Positions 34,490 through 41,432 of a DNA stretch of 64,000 nucleotides are shown here, in pieces. The notes under the pieces were generated by a model. The model ran no database searches. It was not told the DNA's origin and saw nothing but the letters and a program-made list of their open reading frames with translations. Origin of the DNA: Actinomycetes bacterium. GTDB taxonomy: Bacteria; Actinomycetota; Acidimicrobiia; Acidimicrobiales; Palsa-688. The stretch covers positions 21,392-85,391 of the forward strand of contig JAKCDU010000012.1 in the NCBI GenBank assembly GCA_021838445.1. Direction: 5' to 3'. Each line of letters starts with the position of its first letter. The first letter of the stretch is position 1. Both the position numbers and the translations under genes were made by a program.

Positions 34490-36241
34490 TCAGTCTACCG
34501 TCCTAGACGGATACCTGTCCAGGTCATTGGACGGATGTTGTTCTGTCCGGTGGGCGAGGTCGGGATGGCCGAGGGTGCCGGCGTAGCGCATGGCGGTGCC
34601 CACGGTGATGCCGAAGAGGTCGCAGATACGGCGGATGTCGCCTCCGGTGGCGTGGATCTCGGCGAGGATGCGGTCTTCTCGGAGGGCTTGGGGGCGCAGA
34701 CCGGTTCCCTTCCAGGGGAACTGTTTGCCGATCGGGACCAGTCTGGGGGCGCTGACCCGGCCGACGAACAGGTGGGGATTGATGCTGGCCGGCCAGGTCC
34801 GGTTGCGGTGATCGAGCCAGGCGCCGAGGCGTATTCGTACGGGGCCGGCGAGCGGGATATCTCGGCCGTCGAGGTGGAGTCGTCCGTCGACGATGTCGGT
34901 CAGTTGCAACCCGGTGAGCTGTTGGGCAGTGAGGGCGTGGAAGGCGACCAGGGCCACCGCCAGCGCCACCGCCGGGTCGGCCGAGTCGAGGGCGTGGCGG
35001 ACGGCGACGGTGTCGAGAGGCAAGGGCACGGTGGCGTTCACGGCCGTGATGGGCATGCCCCGGGTGGGGTTGGTGAAGATCAGTTTGCGGGCCTTGAGGA
35101 CCTTGAACAGCGACCGCAGTCCGTACTCGGCCCAGTTGCGTCTCGACCCGCTGGGGGGCAGCGCGGCGCGCACCTGTTCGGGCGTGATCTCGGCCAGGGA
35201 TTGGTGGCCGGCGTCGGCCCAGGCCTCGATGATTCCGGCGATTCCCATGATGTGGATGCGGGCGGTTTGGGGATCCCGGGAGCGTTGCCGGGGGGCGGTG
35301 CTGCTCCCGTCGAGCATGATCTCGAGCCAGATCTCCAGCTGCGCTTTCATCGGTTCGGGCAGGTGGGCGGTCTTGGCCGCGAAGTAGCGCTCGACATGGG
35401 AGATGCGGTCGTCGATGAGCATGTCGGCCGCCGCCACGACGTCGAGGGTGGAGGTGATGTTGCCGTCATAGCGGGGCAGTTGGGCCACGTCGGTGGCGCG
35501 GATCTTCGCTCCTGGGGTGTCTTGGAGGACCTGCAGGAGTCGCAGGGATCGGATGACATCGTTGGTCTGGCGTCGGGACCGTCCGTGGCGAGCGGCGTGG
35601 TCGCGTACCACCGCGGAGCAGTGTCGGATCAGGTCGCTGTCGGCGTCGAAGGCCCGTTCGCGTACCACTACCGGGTCGGGGTCCATCCAGAACAGGGACT
35701 CCTGACGCCAGGCCAGGGGCCGGAACCCGGTCGGGGTCGGCCGGGATCGTCGTCCCTCCGGTCGGAGCCGGGGGGTGCGGGGCCGCCCGAAGCGCATGTT
35801 GGCCAGGAACAGCTGCTGGCCATACCGGTTGGCGCCGGGAAGGTCGACTGCTCGGCCGGGTTCTTGGACGCTGCGGGCCTGTGTAAAGCACAGCCGGCAG
35901 GCCCGGGCTTCGCCGACGTGGGTGTGGCGTCCGCAGTATTGGCAGTCACCCAGTGGGTAGTGGGTGTGCCACCACCGGCAGCTCCAGCACCGCCAGTTGT
36001 GGGCTCGATACACCCCCCAGGCCAGACAGTCGCGGCAGGTGCCCAGGTGCAGCGGGGCGCCGGGATGGCAGCGGTCGCACAGTCCCTCGCTGAAGTATCG
36101 GTCCGCGGTGGCGCATTTGCGGCAGGCAGGCGGAGTGAACGGCCCGCCCGGCAGGCACTCGTAACAGAAGTCGACCCGCGGTCGCACCCAGGCGACCCGC
36201 CGGACCTGGCAGGCGTTGCAGCGCGCCGGCGGGCGGGTCAC
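34490..36241 (-). CDS. CxxC-rich integrase-like protein of the recombinase unit
   Basis: A 583-residue protein. The first 118 residues contain eight CxxC pairs (C8/C11, C26/C29, C40/C43, C55/C58, C69/C72, C85/C88, C100/C103, C115/C118), enough for four zinc ribbons. Residues about 330-570 look like a tyrosine-recombinase core-binding and catalytic fold (LRSLFKVLKARKLIFTNPTRG, then FHALTAQQLTGLQLTDI), but the first catalytic Arg position appears to be Thr/Ala and no HxLRH box is present. It is probably a non-catalytic DNA-binding partner of the active recombinase. The start GTG overlaps the XRE stop. Fold assignment is by inspection only. Confidence 0.6.
   Translation of the reverse strand: MTRPPARCNACQVRRVAWVRPRVDFCYECLPGGPFTPPACRKCATADRYFSEGLCDRCHPGAPLHLGTCRDCLAWGVYRAHNWRCWSCRWWHTHYPLGDCQYCGRHTHVGEARACRLCFTQARSVQEPGRAVDLPGANRYGQQLFLANMRFGRPRTPRLRPEGRRSRPTPTGFRPLAWRQESLFWMDPDPVVVRERAFDADSDLIRHCSAVVRDHAARHGRSRRQTNDVIRSLRLLQVLQDTPGAKIRATDVAQLPRYDGNITSTLDVVAAADMLIDDRISHVERYFAAKTAHLPEPMKAQLEIWLEIMLDGSSTAPRQRSRDPQTARIHIMGIAGIIEAWADAGHQSLAEITPEQVRAALPPSGSRRNWAEYGLRSLFKVLKARKLIFTNPTRGMPITAVNATVPLPLDTVAVRHALDSADPAVALAVALVAFHALTAQQLTGLQLTDIVDGRLHLDGRDIPLAGPVRIRLGAWLDHRNRTWPASINPHLFVGRVSAPRLVPIGKQFPWKGTGLRPQALREDRILAEIHATGGDIRRICDLFGITVGTAMRYAGTLGHPDLAHRTEQHPSNDLDRYPSRTVD
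34959..35091 (-). repeat. 133-bp segment shared with the fragment at 37821-37953
   Basis: This part of the CxxC-rich gene is about 90% identical to 37821-37953 in the same orientation, without gaps. It encodes the RKLIFTNPTRGMP region. Confidence 0.85.
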
Positions 36242-36561
36242 AACGGCGGTTCGGACTTCGGTCTACCAAAGCGCGGTGTGACCCTCGGCGAGGCCGTCTC
36301 CGAGCTGGCCGTCTCCTGGCGTCGGGGACGGCGGGCCGCGACCTTCTCCGGTTCGCGGATCAACAGCGCGGCCGGGTCGCAGTCCAACACGGCGCAGATT
36401 ACGTCGAGATCATCGAGTCGGATCGAGGTCGGCGTCCCGGCCCACAAAGCCGACATCTTCCCGGCTGACAGCTCCAGCCCGGCGTCGCCCAGCCGGCGGC
36501 GCATCTCCGCCGACTTCCAGATTCCGCGCTCGGCCGCTTTCAACCGCAGGTTCCACTGCAC
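36238..36561 (-). CDS. XRE-family HTH regulator
   Basis: A 107-residue Cro/C1-type DNA-binding protein: helix-turn-helix around SAEMRRRLGDAGLELSAGKMSALWAG and the trailing RLDDLDVICAVLDCDPAALL helix typical of this family, then a basic tail. GTG 36561 is preferred because AAGGAGG (complement of 36570-36576) lies eight bases upstream. It sits four bases after the recombinase stop and overlaps the CxxC-rich gene. It probably represses its own operon or acts as a recombination directionality factor; both are inferences. Confidence 0.78.
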   Translation of the reverse strand: MQWNLRLKAAERGIWKSAEMRRRLGDAGLELSAGKMSALWAGTPTSIRLDDLDVICAVLDCDPAALLIREPEKVAARRPRRQETASSETASPRVTPRFGRPKSEPPL

Positions 36562-36565
36562 CAGG

Positions 36566-37645
36566 TCAGCCTCCTTCGGCGAAACGGGTTTCCAGGCGCC
36601 GGTTGGCGGTCGTCCACGCCTGCTCGATGTGGTCGTCGCGGACGTGGATGTATCCCGACGTGGTGGCCAGCCACTGATGGCCCAAAAGCTCCTGCAGGGC
36701 CTTGAGGTCCATGCCGGCGCCATACAGCGAGGAGGCGCAGAAGTGGCGCAGCACGTGAGGGCTCAGCCGCCCCGACCATCCCGGCAGCCAGGCCGCGGTG
36801 GCCACGCACAAACCTTGGCGCAACGCGTCGTCGCCGACCCGCCGGCACCGCTCCAAATCAGGGTCGTGCCGTTCGCTGGGCAGCATCGGGGCGTCGGGAT
36901 CGGACCAGTCATCTCCGAAGCGATGACGGACCTCGCCCAGCCACCAATCCATCAGCCGGTCGGCGCCGTTGATCGCCGGGACCAGCCGGGCTTTCGGGCC
37001 GCGGCCCCGGCTTCCCTTGCCATGACGGACGTGCAGCTTGCCGAACCCGCCCAGATCGGGCCGCCAGTCGCGGATGTCCAGCATCACTGTCTCGTTGATC
37101 CGCAACCCCAGCCGGCGCCACAGCGACGCCGCGAAATAGTCCCGGGCGGCCGGCAGGTACTTGCGGGCCCCCACCACCGACACCCGCCACTGGGCAAACA
37201 GCTCATCGACCTCGACCTCCGAGGGCGGCACCCGCACCTTGCCCAACGAAGCGCCCGACTGCCGGTTGAACTCGTCGATCGGCTGCTCCACCACGAACCC
37301 CGTCAGAGCACGAATGTCGCCCTGATAGCGGCTGATCACGAACTCGAAGAACAACGCCAACGCCCCCGCCTTGCCCGCCCGGGTGGACACGCTACGTCCG
37401 GCCCGACGCTGCTCGACCAGAAAACGGTCCGCGTCGTCACAGGTCGCCGACCACAACGGCCGGCCCAACGACCGGGCGAACTCGATGATCGTCGACCGGG
37501 TGTGGCTCACATGCCCGTCGCCCAGGCCCGCGGCTGCCATCGCCAACGCGTACTGGTCGACGATCTCCTGCTCGAAGTCCTCAACCTCCTCGCCGCTGCG
37601 CAACGCCCGAGGCGAACCGATGTTGCGAACGGCGGCCAGGCTCAA
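36566..37645 (-). CDS. Tyrosine recombinase / integrase
   Basis: A 359-residue site-specific recombinase with a SAM-like core-binding domain (about 25-120) and a catalytic domain. The full catalytic set is visible: Arg182 in LGLRINETVML, Lys210 in HVRHGKGSRG, His297 and Arg300 in SPHVLRH, His323 in LLGHQWL and nucleophile Tyr332 in TTSGYIHV. It should therefore cut and rejoin DNA. A stop codon lies in frame just upstream, so the TTG at 37645 is the only start giving the whole protein. A TATAGT box lies about 36 bases upstream with two 14-bp repeats before it. Confidence 0.9.
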   Translation of the reverse strand: MSLAAVRNIGSPRALRSGEEVEDFEQEIVDQYALAMAAAGLGDGHVSHTRSTIIEFARSLGRPLWSATCDDADRFLVEQRRAGRSVSTRAGKAGALALFFEFVISRYQGDIRALTGFVVEQPIDEFNRQSGASLGKVRVPPSEVEVDELFAQWRVSVVGARKYLPAARDYFAASLWRRLGLRINETVMLDIRDWRPDLGGFGKLHVRHGKGSRGRGPKARLVPAINGADRLMDWWLGEVRHRFGDDWSDPDAPMLPSERHDPDLERCRRVGDDALRQGLCVATAAWLPGWSGRLSPHVLRHFCASSLYGAGMDLKALQELLGHQWLATTSGYIHVRDDHIEQAWTTANRRLETRFAEGG

Positions 37646-37680
37646 CGACCAGCCGGTTCACTCAGACAGCACATTCGTCG

Positions 37681-37686
37681 ACTATA
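37681..37686 (-). promoter_or_regulatory. -10 box of the recombinase operon
   Basis: TATAGT on the complement, about 36 bases before the TTG start at 37645. No clear -35 is seen; the repeats occupy that position. Confidence 0.45.
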
Positions 37687-37720
37687 CCGACTAACCGTCA
37701 GGAATCCCGACCATCCGTCA
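37687..37720. repeat. Two 14-bp direct repeats, 20-bp phase
   Basis: CCGACTAACCGTCA (37687-37700) and CCGACCATCCGTCA (37707-37720), 12 of 14 identical and two helical turns apart, abutting the -10 box. They suit a dimeric XRE repressor or recombinase arm sites. Confidence 0.6.
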
Positions 37721-37820
37721 TTCAAACGTAGTTGGACCGCGAACCCGCCCCTACCTGCACCAGCCCCTCAAAGCACGCCGCAGCCCACAGACGAACCCGA
37801 AGGAATGGAGATTAACCCCC

Positions 37821-37953
37821 GCCAGCGCCACGGCGGGGTCGGCCGAGTCCAGGGCGTGGCGGACAGCCGCGGTGTCGAGGGGCGAGGGCACGGTGGCGTT
37901 CACGGCTGTGAGGGGCATGCCCCGGGTGGGGTTGGTGAAGATCAGCTTGCGGG
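37821..37953 (-). pseudogene. Fragment of a second CxxC-rich integrase-like gene
   Basis: Encodes RKLIFTNPTRGMPLTAV and the following VRHALDSADPAVALA stretch on the complement, about 90% identical in DNA to 34959-35091. Both ends break off into unrelated sequence and no start or full domain remains. The divergence shows it is not a recent copy of the neighbour. Confidence 0.8.
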
Positions 37954-38013
37954 AACAGAGATTGACCCGGCCGGTTCGGCGCCGGGCCACGGCCAGCCCG
38001 GAAGGTCTTCCAC

Positions 38014-39741
38014 TTGACCGCCGACAGCACCCGTGGACCCCGGGCCGGCTCGCCCTCGGAGACGCTGCTCCTCGGCGTGCTGGGTGTGGTCGCGGCGCTC
38101 GGAGCCTGGTTCTGGGTGGCCTCCAGCCTGGCCGCGTGGGTCAGCACCGGACGCTGGCCCGACTACCCCCTCCGGGGGGCCTGGGTGGCGGCCTTCCGTT
38201 TCGGGGCCGACGCCGGGCGGCCGCTGCGGGCCTGGGTGGGGCGCGGCTCGCCCGGCCCCGCCCCGGGGGGCGCCTCGGCCTTGGTCTTCTACCCCATCGG
38301 GGCGGCCATCGGAGCCGGCCTGGCGATCGTCGCCGTGGTGATGGCCCGGGCCATAGCCCGTCCCCGCGACGCCAGGACGGTTGGTGCCCGGTGGGCGAGG
38401 CGCGCCGACCTGCGGCCGGTAGCGGTGCGAAGCGGGCGGACCCGGGGCCGGTTGGTGATCGGTCGACCAGCCGGCGGGCGGGGCCTGGTGGCCACCGAGT
38501 CCCGCCATTCGCTCCTGGTGATAGGCCCCACCCAATCGGGCAAGACCACCGGCCTGGCCGTGCCCGCCATCCTCGAGTGGTCCGGTCCGGTGGTCGCCAC
38601 TTCGGTCAAGGACGACCTGGCCCAAGCCACGTGCGGGTGGCGATCCCGGGGTGGCCCGTGCTGGCTGTTCGACCCGACCGTGAGCAGCGCGATGGAGGGG
38701 CCGTCGCGCTCGCGATGGTCTCCGCTGTCGGCATGCGGCACCTGGTCGCAGGCCCAGAAGATGGCCTCCTGGCTGGTGGAGTCCACGCCGGGGCGTAGCG
38801 GCATGGCCGACGCGGCCTTCTGGTACAGCGCGGCGGCCAAGCACCTGGCCCCCTTGCTCCTCGCCGCCGAACGAGGCGCCCTGCCCATGGCCGACGTGGT
38901 CCGTTGGACCGACACCGAGAACTTCGACGAGCCGGGCACCCTCCTCCACCTGAGCGGGGAGGCCGAGGCGGCGGTGGCCCTCCAGGCCTGCCAGGGTCGC
39001 GACGAGCGCATCCGCAGTTCGGTCACCACCACCTTGGAGACGGTGCTCTCACCCTTCTCCGATCCTCACGTGGCCCGTTCCACGGCGGCCACCGACGTCG
39101 ATGTAGCCGCCCTGCTGGAGCGGAGCGGCACCCTCTTCCTCTGCGGTCCCTCCCACGAGCAGGCCCGGGTCCAGGGGCTGTTCGCATCCCTCGTGTCCAC
39201 CGTCATCGCCGCCGCCGTCACCGAGGTCGGCCGCCGGGGCGCCCCGCTCGATCCGCCCCTGCTGGTGGTGCTCGACGAGGCGGCCAACATCGCCCCGGTG
39301 CGGGACCTCGACACTCTGGCTTCGACCGCCGCCGGTCTCGGCATCCAGTTGGTCACGGTCTGCCAGGACCTGTCACAGCTGACGGCCCGCTACGGCCCCG
39401 AGCGGTCGCGGACCATCGCCAACAATCACCGGGCCAAGCTGCTGCTGAGTGGGGTGGGTGACCTGCAGACCCTGGATCTGCTCTCGGGCCTGGCCGGTGA
39501 GCAATCGGTGCGCGAGACGTCGTTCACCAGGGACATGAGGACCGGCTCCGCCACCCGGTCCGACTCGACCCGGATTCGCCGCCTGGCGCCCACCGACGAG
39601 CTGCGCCGCGTGGCCCCCGGCCACGGTGTACTGGTCTACGGTCACCTCCCGCCGGTACGGGTCAGGCTGCGCCCCTGGTACTCCGATCCGGTGCTGCGCC
39701 GACGGTCCGAGGCGGGCGGAGCGACCCCGGGGGGCGCCTGA
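38014..39741 (+). CDS. VirD4/TraG-type coupling protein
   Basis: A 575-residue type IV coupling protein that brings the relaxase-DNA complex to the channel. Two N-terminal membrane helices (about 18-45 and 90-115) precede the ATPase domain, with Walker A GPTQSGKT (171-178) and Walker B LLVVLDEAAN (416-425) and the TraM-recognition segment further on. The TTG start follows GGAAGG eight bases upstream and lies close to the boundary of the inserted unit, so the original start may have been altered. A very strong hairpin begins at its stop codon. Confidence 0.88.
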   Translation: MTADSTRGPRAGSPSETLLLGVLGVVAALGAWFWVASSLAAWVSTGRWPDYPLRGAWVAAFRFGADAGRPLRAWVGRGSPGPAPGGASALVFYPIGAAIGAGLAIVAVVMARAIARPRDARTVGARWARRADLRPVAVRSGRTRGRLVIGRPAGGRGLVATESRHSLLVIGPTQSGKTTGLAVPAILEWSGPVVATSVKDDLAQATCGWRSRGGPCWLFDPTVSSAMEGPSRSRWSPLSACGTWSQAQKMASWLVESTPGRSGMADAAFWYSAAAKHLAPLLLAAERGALPMADVVRWTDTENFDEPGTLLHLSGEAEAAVALQACQGRDERIRSSVTTTLETVLSPFSDPHVARSTAATDVDVAALLERSGTLFLCGPSHEQARVQGLFASLVSTVIAAAVTEVGRRGAPLDPPLLVVLDEAANIAPVRDLDTLASTAAGLGIQLVTVCQDLSQLTARYGPERSRTIANNHRAKLLLSGVGDLQTLDLLSGLAGEQSVRETSFTRDMRTGSATRSDSTRIRRLAPTDELRRVAPGHGVLVYGHLPPVRVRLRPWYSDPVLRRRSEAGGATPGGA

Positions 39742-39770
39742 CCCCCGGGGTCGGCGGCGACCCCGGGGGT
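39741..39770. terminator. 13-bp hairpin between virD4 and ligD-pol
   Basis: Perfect stem ACCCCCGGGGTCG / CGACCCCGGGGGT with loop GCGG, between convergent genes. It ends the conjugation locus. Confidence 0.7.
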
Positions 39771-39797
39771 GCCCCTTCCGGGCCCCCCGGTCCATCT

Positions 39798-40847
39798 TCA
39801 CGGCGGGCGTCGGTCGGGGCGGCGGGTCGGCGGGTCGGCGGGCGGCTTGCGGGCCCGGCTGGGCGACACCCGGGGTGGCTCTCCGGGCATCTTGGGGTAC
39901 ACGGGAGGCCAGGGAGCATCGGTCAGCCCCGACGCCAGGTCGCGACGCGACATCTCGAGGAGCGGTTCCAGGGACTGGGGGCGGCTTGCCTCCCAGGGGT
40001 CACCGTCGGCGGCGACCCGGGCCGGAACGGTGACCAGGGTCAGCTCGTCGGGGGCGATCGTCGGCAGCTCTTCCCAGGCGAACGGGGTTGACACCTGACC
40101 GGCGGCCCGGGCCCGAACCGACCAGGCTCCGAACACCGTCTTGTGGGGGGCGTTCTGGTTGAAGTCGACGAACACCCGGGCTCCCCGCTCTTCCTTCCAC
40201 CACGCCGAGGTGATCAGATCGGGCCGGCGACGCTCGAGCTCGCGGGCCACGGCGACCGCTGCGGCGCGAACTTCGATCGACCCCCACCGGGGCTCCAGGC
40301 GCACATAGACATGGACGCCGCGGTTGCCGGTCGTCTTGGGCCAGCCCACCAAGCCCACCGAGCGCAGCAGGAGATCGGTCTCCTGGGCTGCTTCGCGGAG
40401 CATGTCGAACCCCACCCCCGGCGACGGGTCCAGATCGATGCGCAGCTCATCGGCGTGGTCGGGGTCGGAGGCCCGGGTGGGCCAGACGTGGAAGCCGAGG
40501 CAACCCAGGTTGACCGCCCACAGCACATGGGCCAGGTCGGCGGCAACGAGCGCGTTGGAACTGGTCCCGTTCGGCGTCGAAACGACGGTGGTCTGCAGCC
40601 AGTCGGGGTGGCTGTCGGGTACCCGCTTCTGGAAGAACGAGCTGCCCCCGGCGCCGTTGGGGAACCGCTGCATCAGGACCGGCCGCCCTCCCATGGCGTC
40701 CATCAAAGGCGCCTCGACGAACTGGTAGTAGCGGACCAGGTCCAGCTTGGTGTGGCCCCCGTCGGGGAAGAAGACCTTCTCCGGGCTGGTGATCTCGATG
40801 GTCCGACCGGCCGCCTCGACCGCGACCCGACGAACCGCTCCGGCCAC
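39798..40847 (-). CDS. LigD-type polymerase/primase domain protein
   Basis: A 349-residue archaeo-eukaryotic primase-fold polymerase, stand-alone form of the LigD PolDom used in non-homologous end joining with Ku and ligase. The metal-binding pair is Asp138/Asp140 in RIDLDPSPG, with SPEKVFFPDG near the N-terminus and the TTGNRGVHVYVRL and FVDFNQNAPHKT motifs. The tail is Arg/Pro-rich and disordered. No ku or ligase gene is in the window. It sits seven bases after doxX on the same strand. Confidence 0.88.
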   Translation of the reverse strand: MAGAVRRVAVEAAGRTIEITSPEKVFFPDGGHTKLDLVRYYQFVEAPLMDAMGGRPVLMQRFPNGAGGSSFFQKRVPDSHPDWLQTTVVSTPNGTSSNALVAADLAHVLWAVNLGCLGFHVWPTRASDPDHADELRIDLDPSPGVGFDMLREAAQETDLLLRSVGLVGWPKTTGNRGVHVYVRLEPRWGSIEVRAAAVAVARELERRRPDLITSAWWKEERGARVFVDFNQNAPHKTVFGAWSVRARAAGQVSTPFAWEELPTIAPDELTLVTVPARVAADGDPWEASRPQSLEPLLEMSRRDLASGLTDAPWPPVYPKMPGEPPRVSPSRARKPPADPPTRRPDRRPP

Positions 40848-40854
40848 CGGTCGG

Positions 40855-41397
40855 TCAGGACTCGGCTTCGGTGCTCTCGGCCGGGTGGTAGCTGGCCGCC
40901 AGTAGCCCGGCCGACGAACCGATCCCGATCAGCGCGGCCAGCACCGCCCAGCGAAGCCCGGCCCGGTGGCGGCCCCGGGCGGCGTCCAACGACAGGCGGC
41001 CCGGACCGAGGGCGGCCATCACCGCCGCGACCGCGGCCACGACCCCCGTGTACTCCCAGCCCCCCTTGAACACGAAGAAGCCCTTGGCGCGGTGATCGGT
41101 GCGCGCCGCGGTCGCCATCAGGCCGATGGTGGCCGCGGCGGGCAGCGGGCTGGCCGCACCCAGGGCCAGCAAGGTCCCCGCCCCCATCTCGGTGGCTGCG
41201 GCCATCCGGGCGTGGACGTGAGCCGGCTTCAGGCCGAGGGCCTCGAACCAGGCGGTCGTGCCCTGGAGGCCTCCCTTGCCGAACACCTTGTTGTAGCCGT
41301 GGGTGAACAGCATCGGGCCTATGGTGAGGCGCAGGAGCAGCGAGGCGCTGTCTGTCGGGATTCGGGAGGATCGTGACTTGGCGGCCATTGCGCCCAA
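40855..41397 (-). CDS. DoxX family membrane protein
   Basis: A 180-residue protein with four hydrophobic helices and the DoxX features LLLRLTIGPMLFTHGYNKVFG near the N-terminus and GTLLALGAASPLPAA in the middle. DoxX-like proteins are linked to oxidative stress and thiosulphate metabolism in some organisms; the role here is unknown. It is divergent from murT with 35 bases between starts, and upstream of ligD-pol. Confidence 0.8.
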   Translation of the reverse strand: MGAMAAKSRSSRIPTDSASLLLRLTIGPMLFTHGYNKVFGKGGLQGTTAWFEALGLKPAHVHARMAAATEMGAGTLLALGAASPLPAAATIGLMATAARTDHRAKGFFVFKGGWEYTGVVAAVAAVMAALGPGRLSLDAARGRHRAGLRWAVLAALIGIGSSAGLLAASYHPAESTEAES

Positions 41398-41432
41398 GGT
41401 AGCCGAGAGGTCCGCGGCGGCGGGCTACCCTC

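Larger units (their letters stand above)
33848..37645 (-). mobile_element. Tyrosine-recombinase unit carrying HicAB, inserted in the T4SS operon
   Basis: Five genes read leftward as one probable operon: tyrosine recombinase, XRE regulator, CxxC-rich integrase-like protein, HicA, HicB. Gaps are 4, -3, 4 and 29 bases. The unit separates virB4 from virD4 on the opposite strand. The true ends are not defined; 33800 and 38013 are the outer limits. Confidence 0.7.
37646..38013. other. 368-base gap between recombinase and virD4
   Basis: Holds the recombinase promoter, two 14-bp direct repeats, a 133-bp fragment of a second CxxC-rich integrase-like gene, and the right boundary of the inserted unit. 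No intact gene is seen. Confidence 0.7.
27254..39741. other. Conjugation / type IV secretion locus (integrated, interrupted)
   Basis: Contains a MobF relaxase, a pilin-like membrane protein, VirB6-, PrgI/VirB4-N-, VirB4- and VirD4-type genes, with a recombinase-toxin unit inserted between virB4 and virD4. It is flanked by ordinary chromosomal genes (CPBP protease; LigD polymerase). No VirB8-like protein, cell-wall hydrolase, replication gene or integrase specific to the whole region is seen. It may be an integrative conjugative element, a mobilisable remnant or a domesticated transfer locus. Confidence 0.75.

Noticed and set aside
33848..37645. Classification as a recombinase-in-trio element or Tn554-like transposon
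   Set aside because: Only one of the three proteins has a complete tyrosine-recombinase catalytic set and the middle gene is an XRE regulator, so the known definitions do not fit.
33800..38017. A 1,405-codon open frame on the + strand across the inserted unit
   Set aside because: It is antisense to five genes with clear families and strong ribosome sites; its translation is Gly/Arg/Val-rich with no domains, as expected in GC-rich DNA.
27254..39741. Actinomycete AICE with FtsK-like TraB transfer
   Set aside because: The DNA pump here is VirD4/VirB4 type with a MobF relaxase; no TraB/FtsK-like translocase or Rep gene is present.
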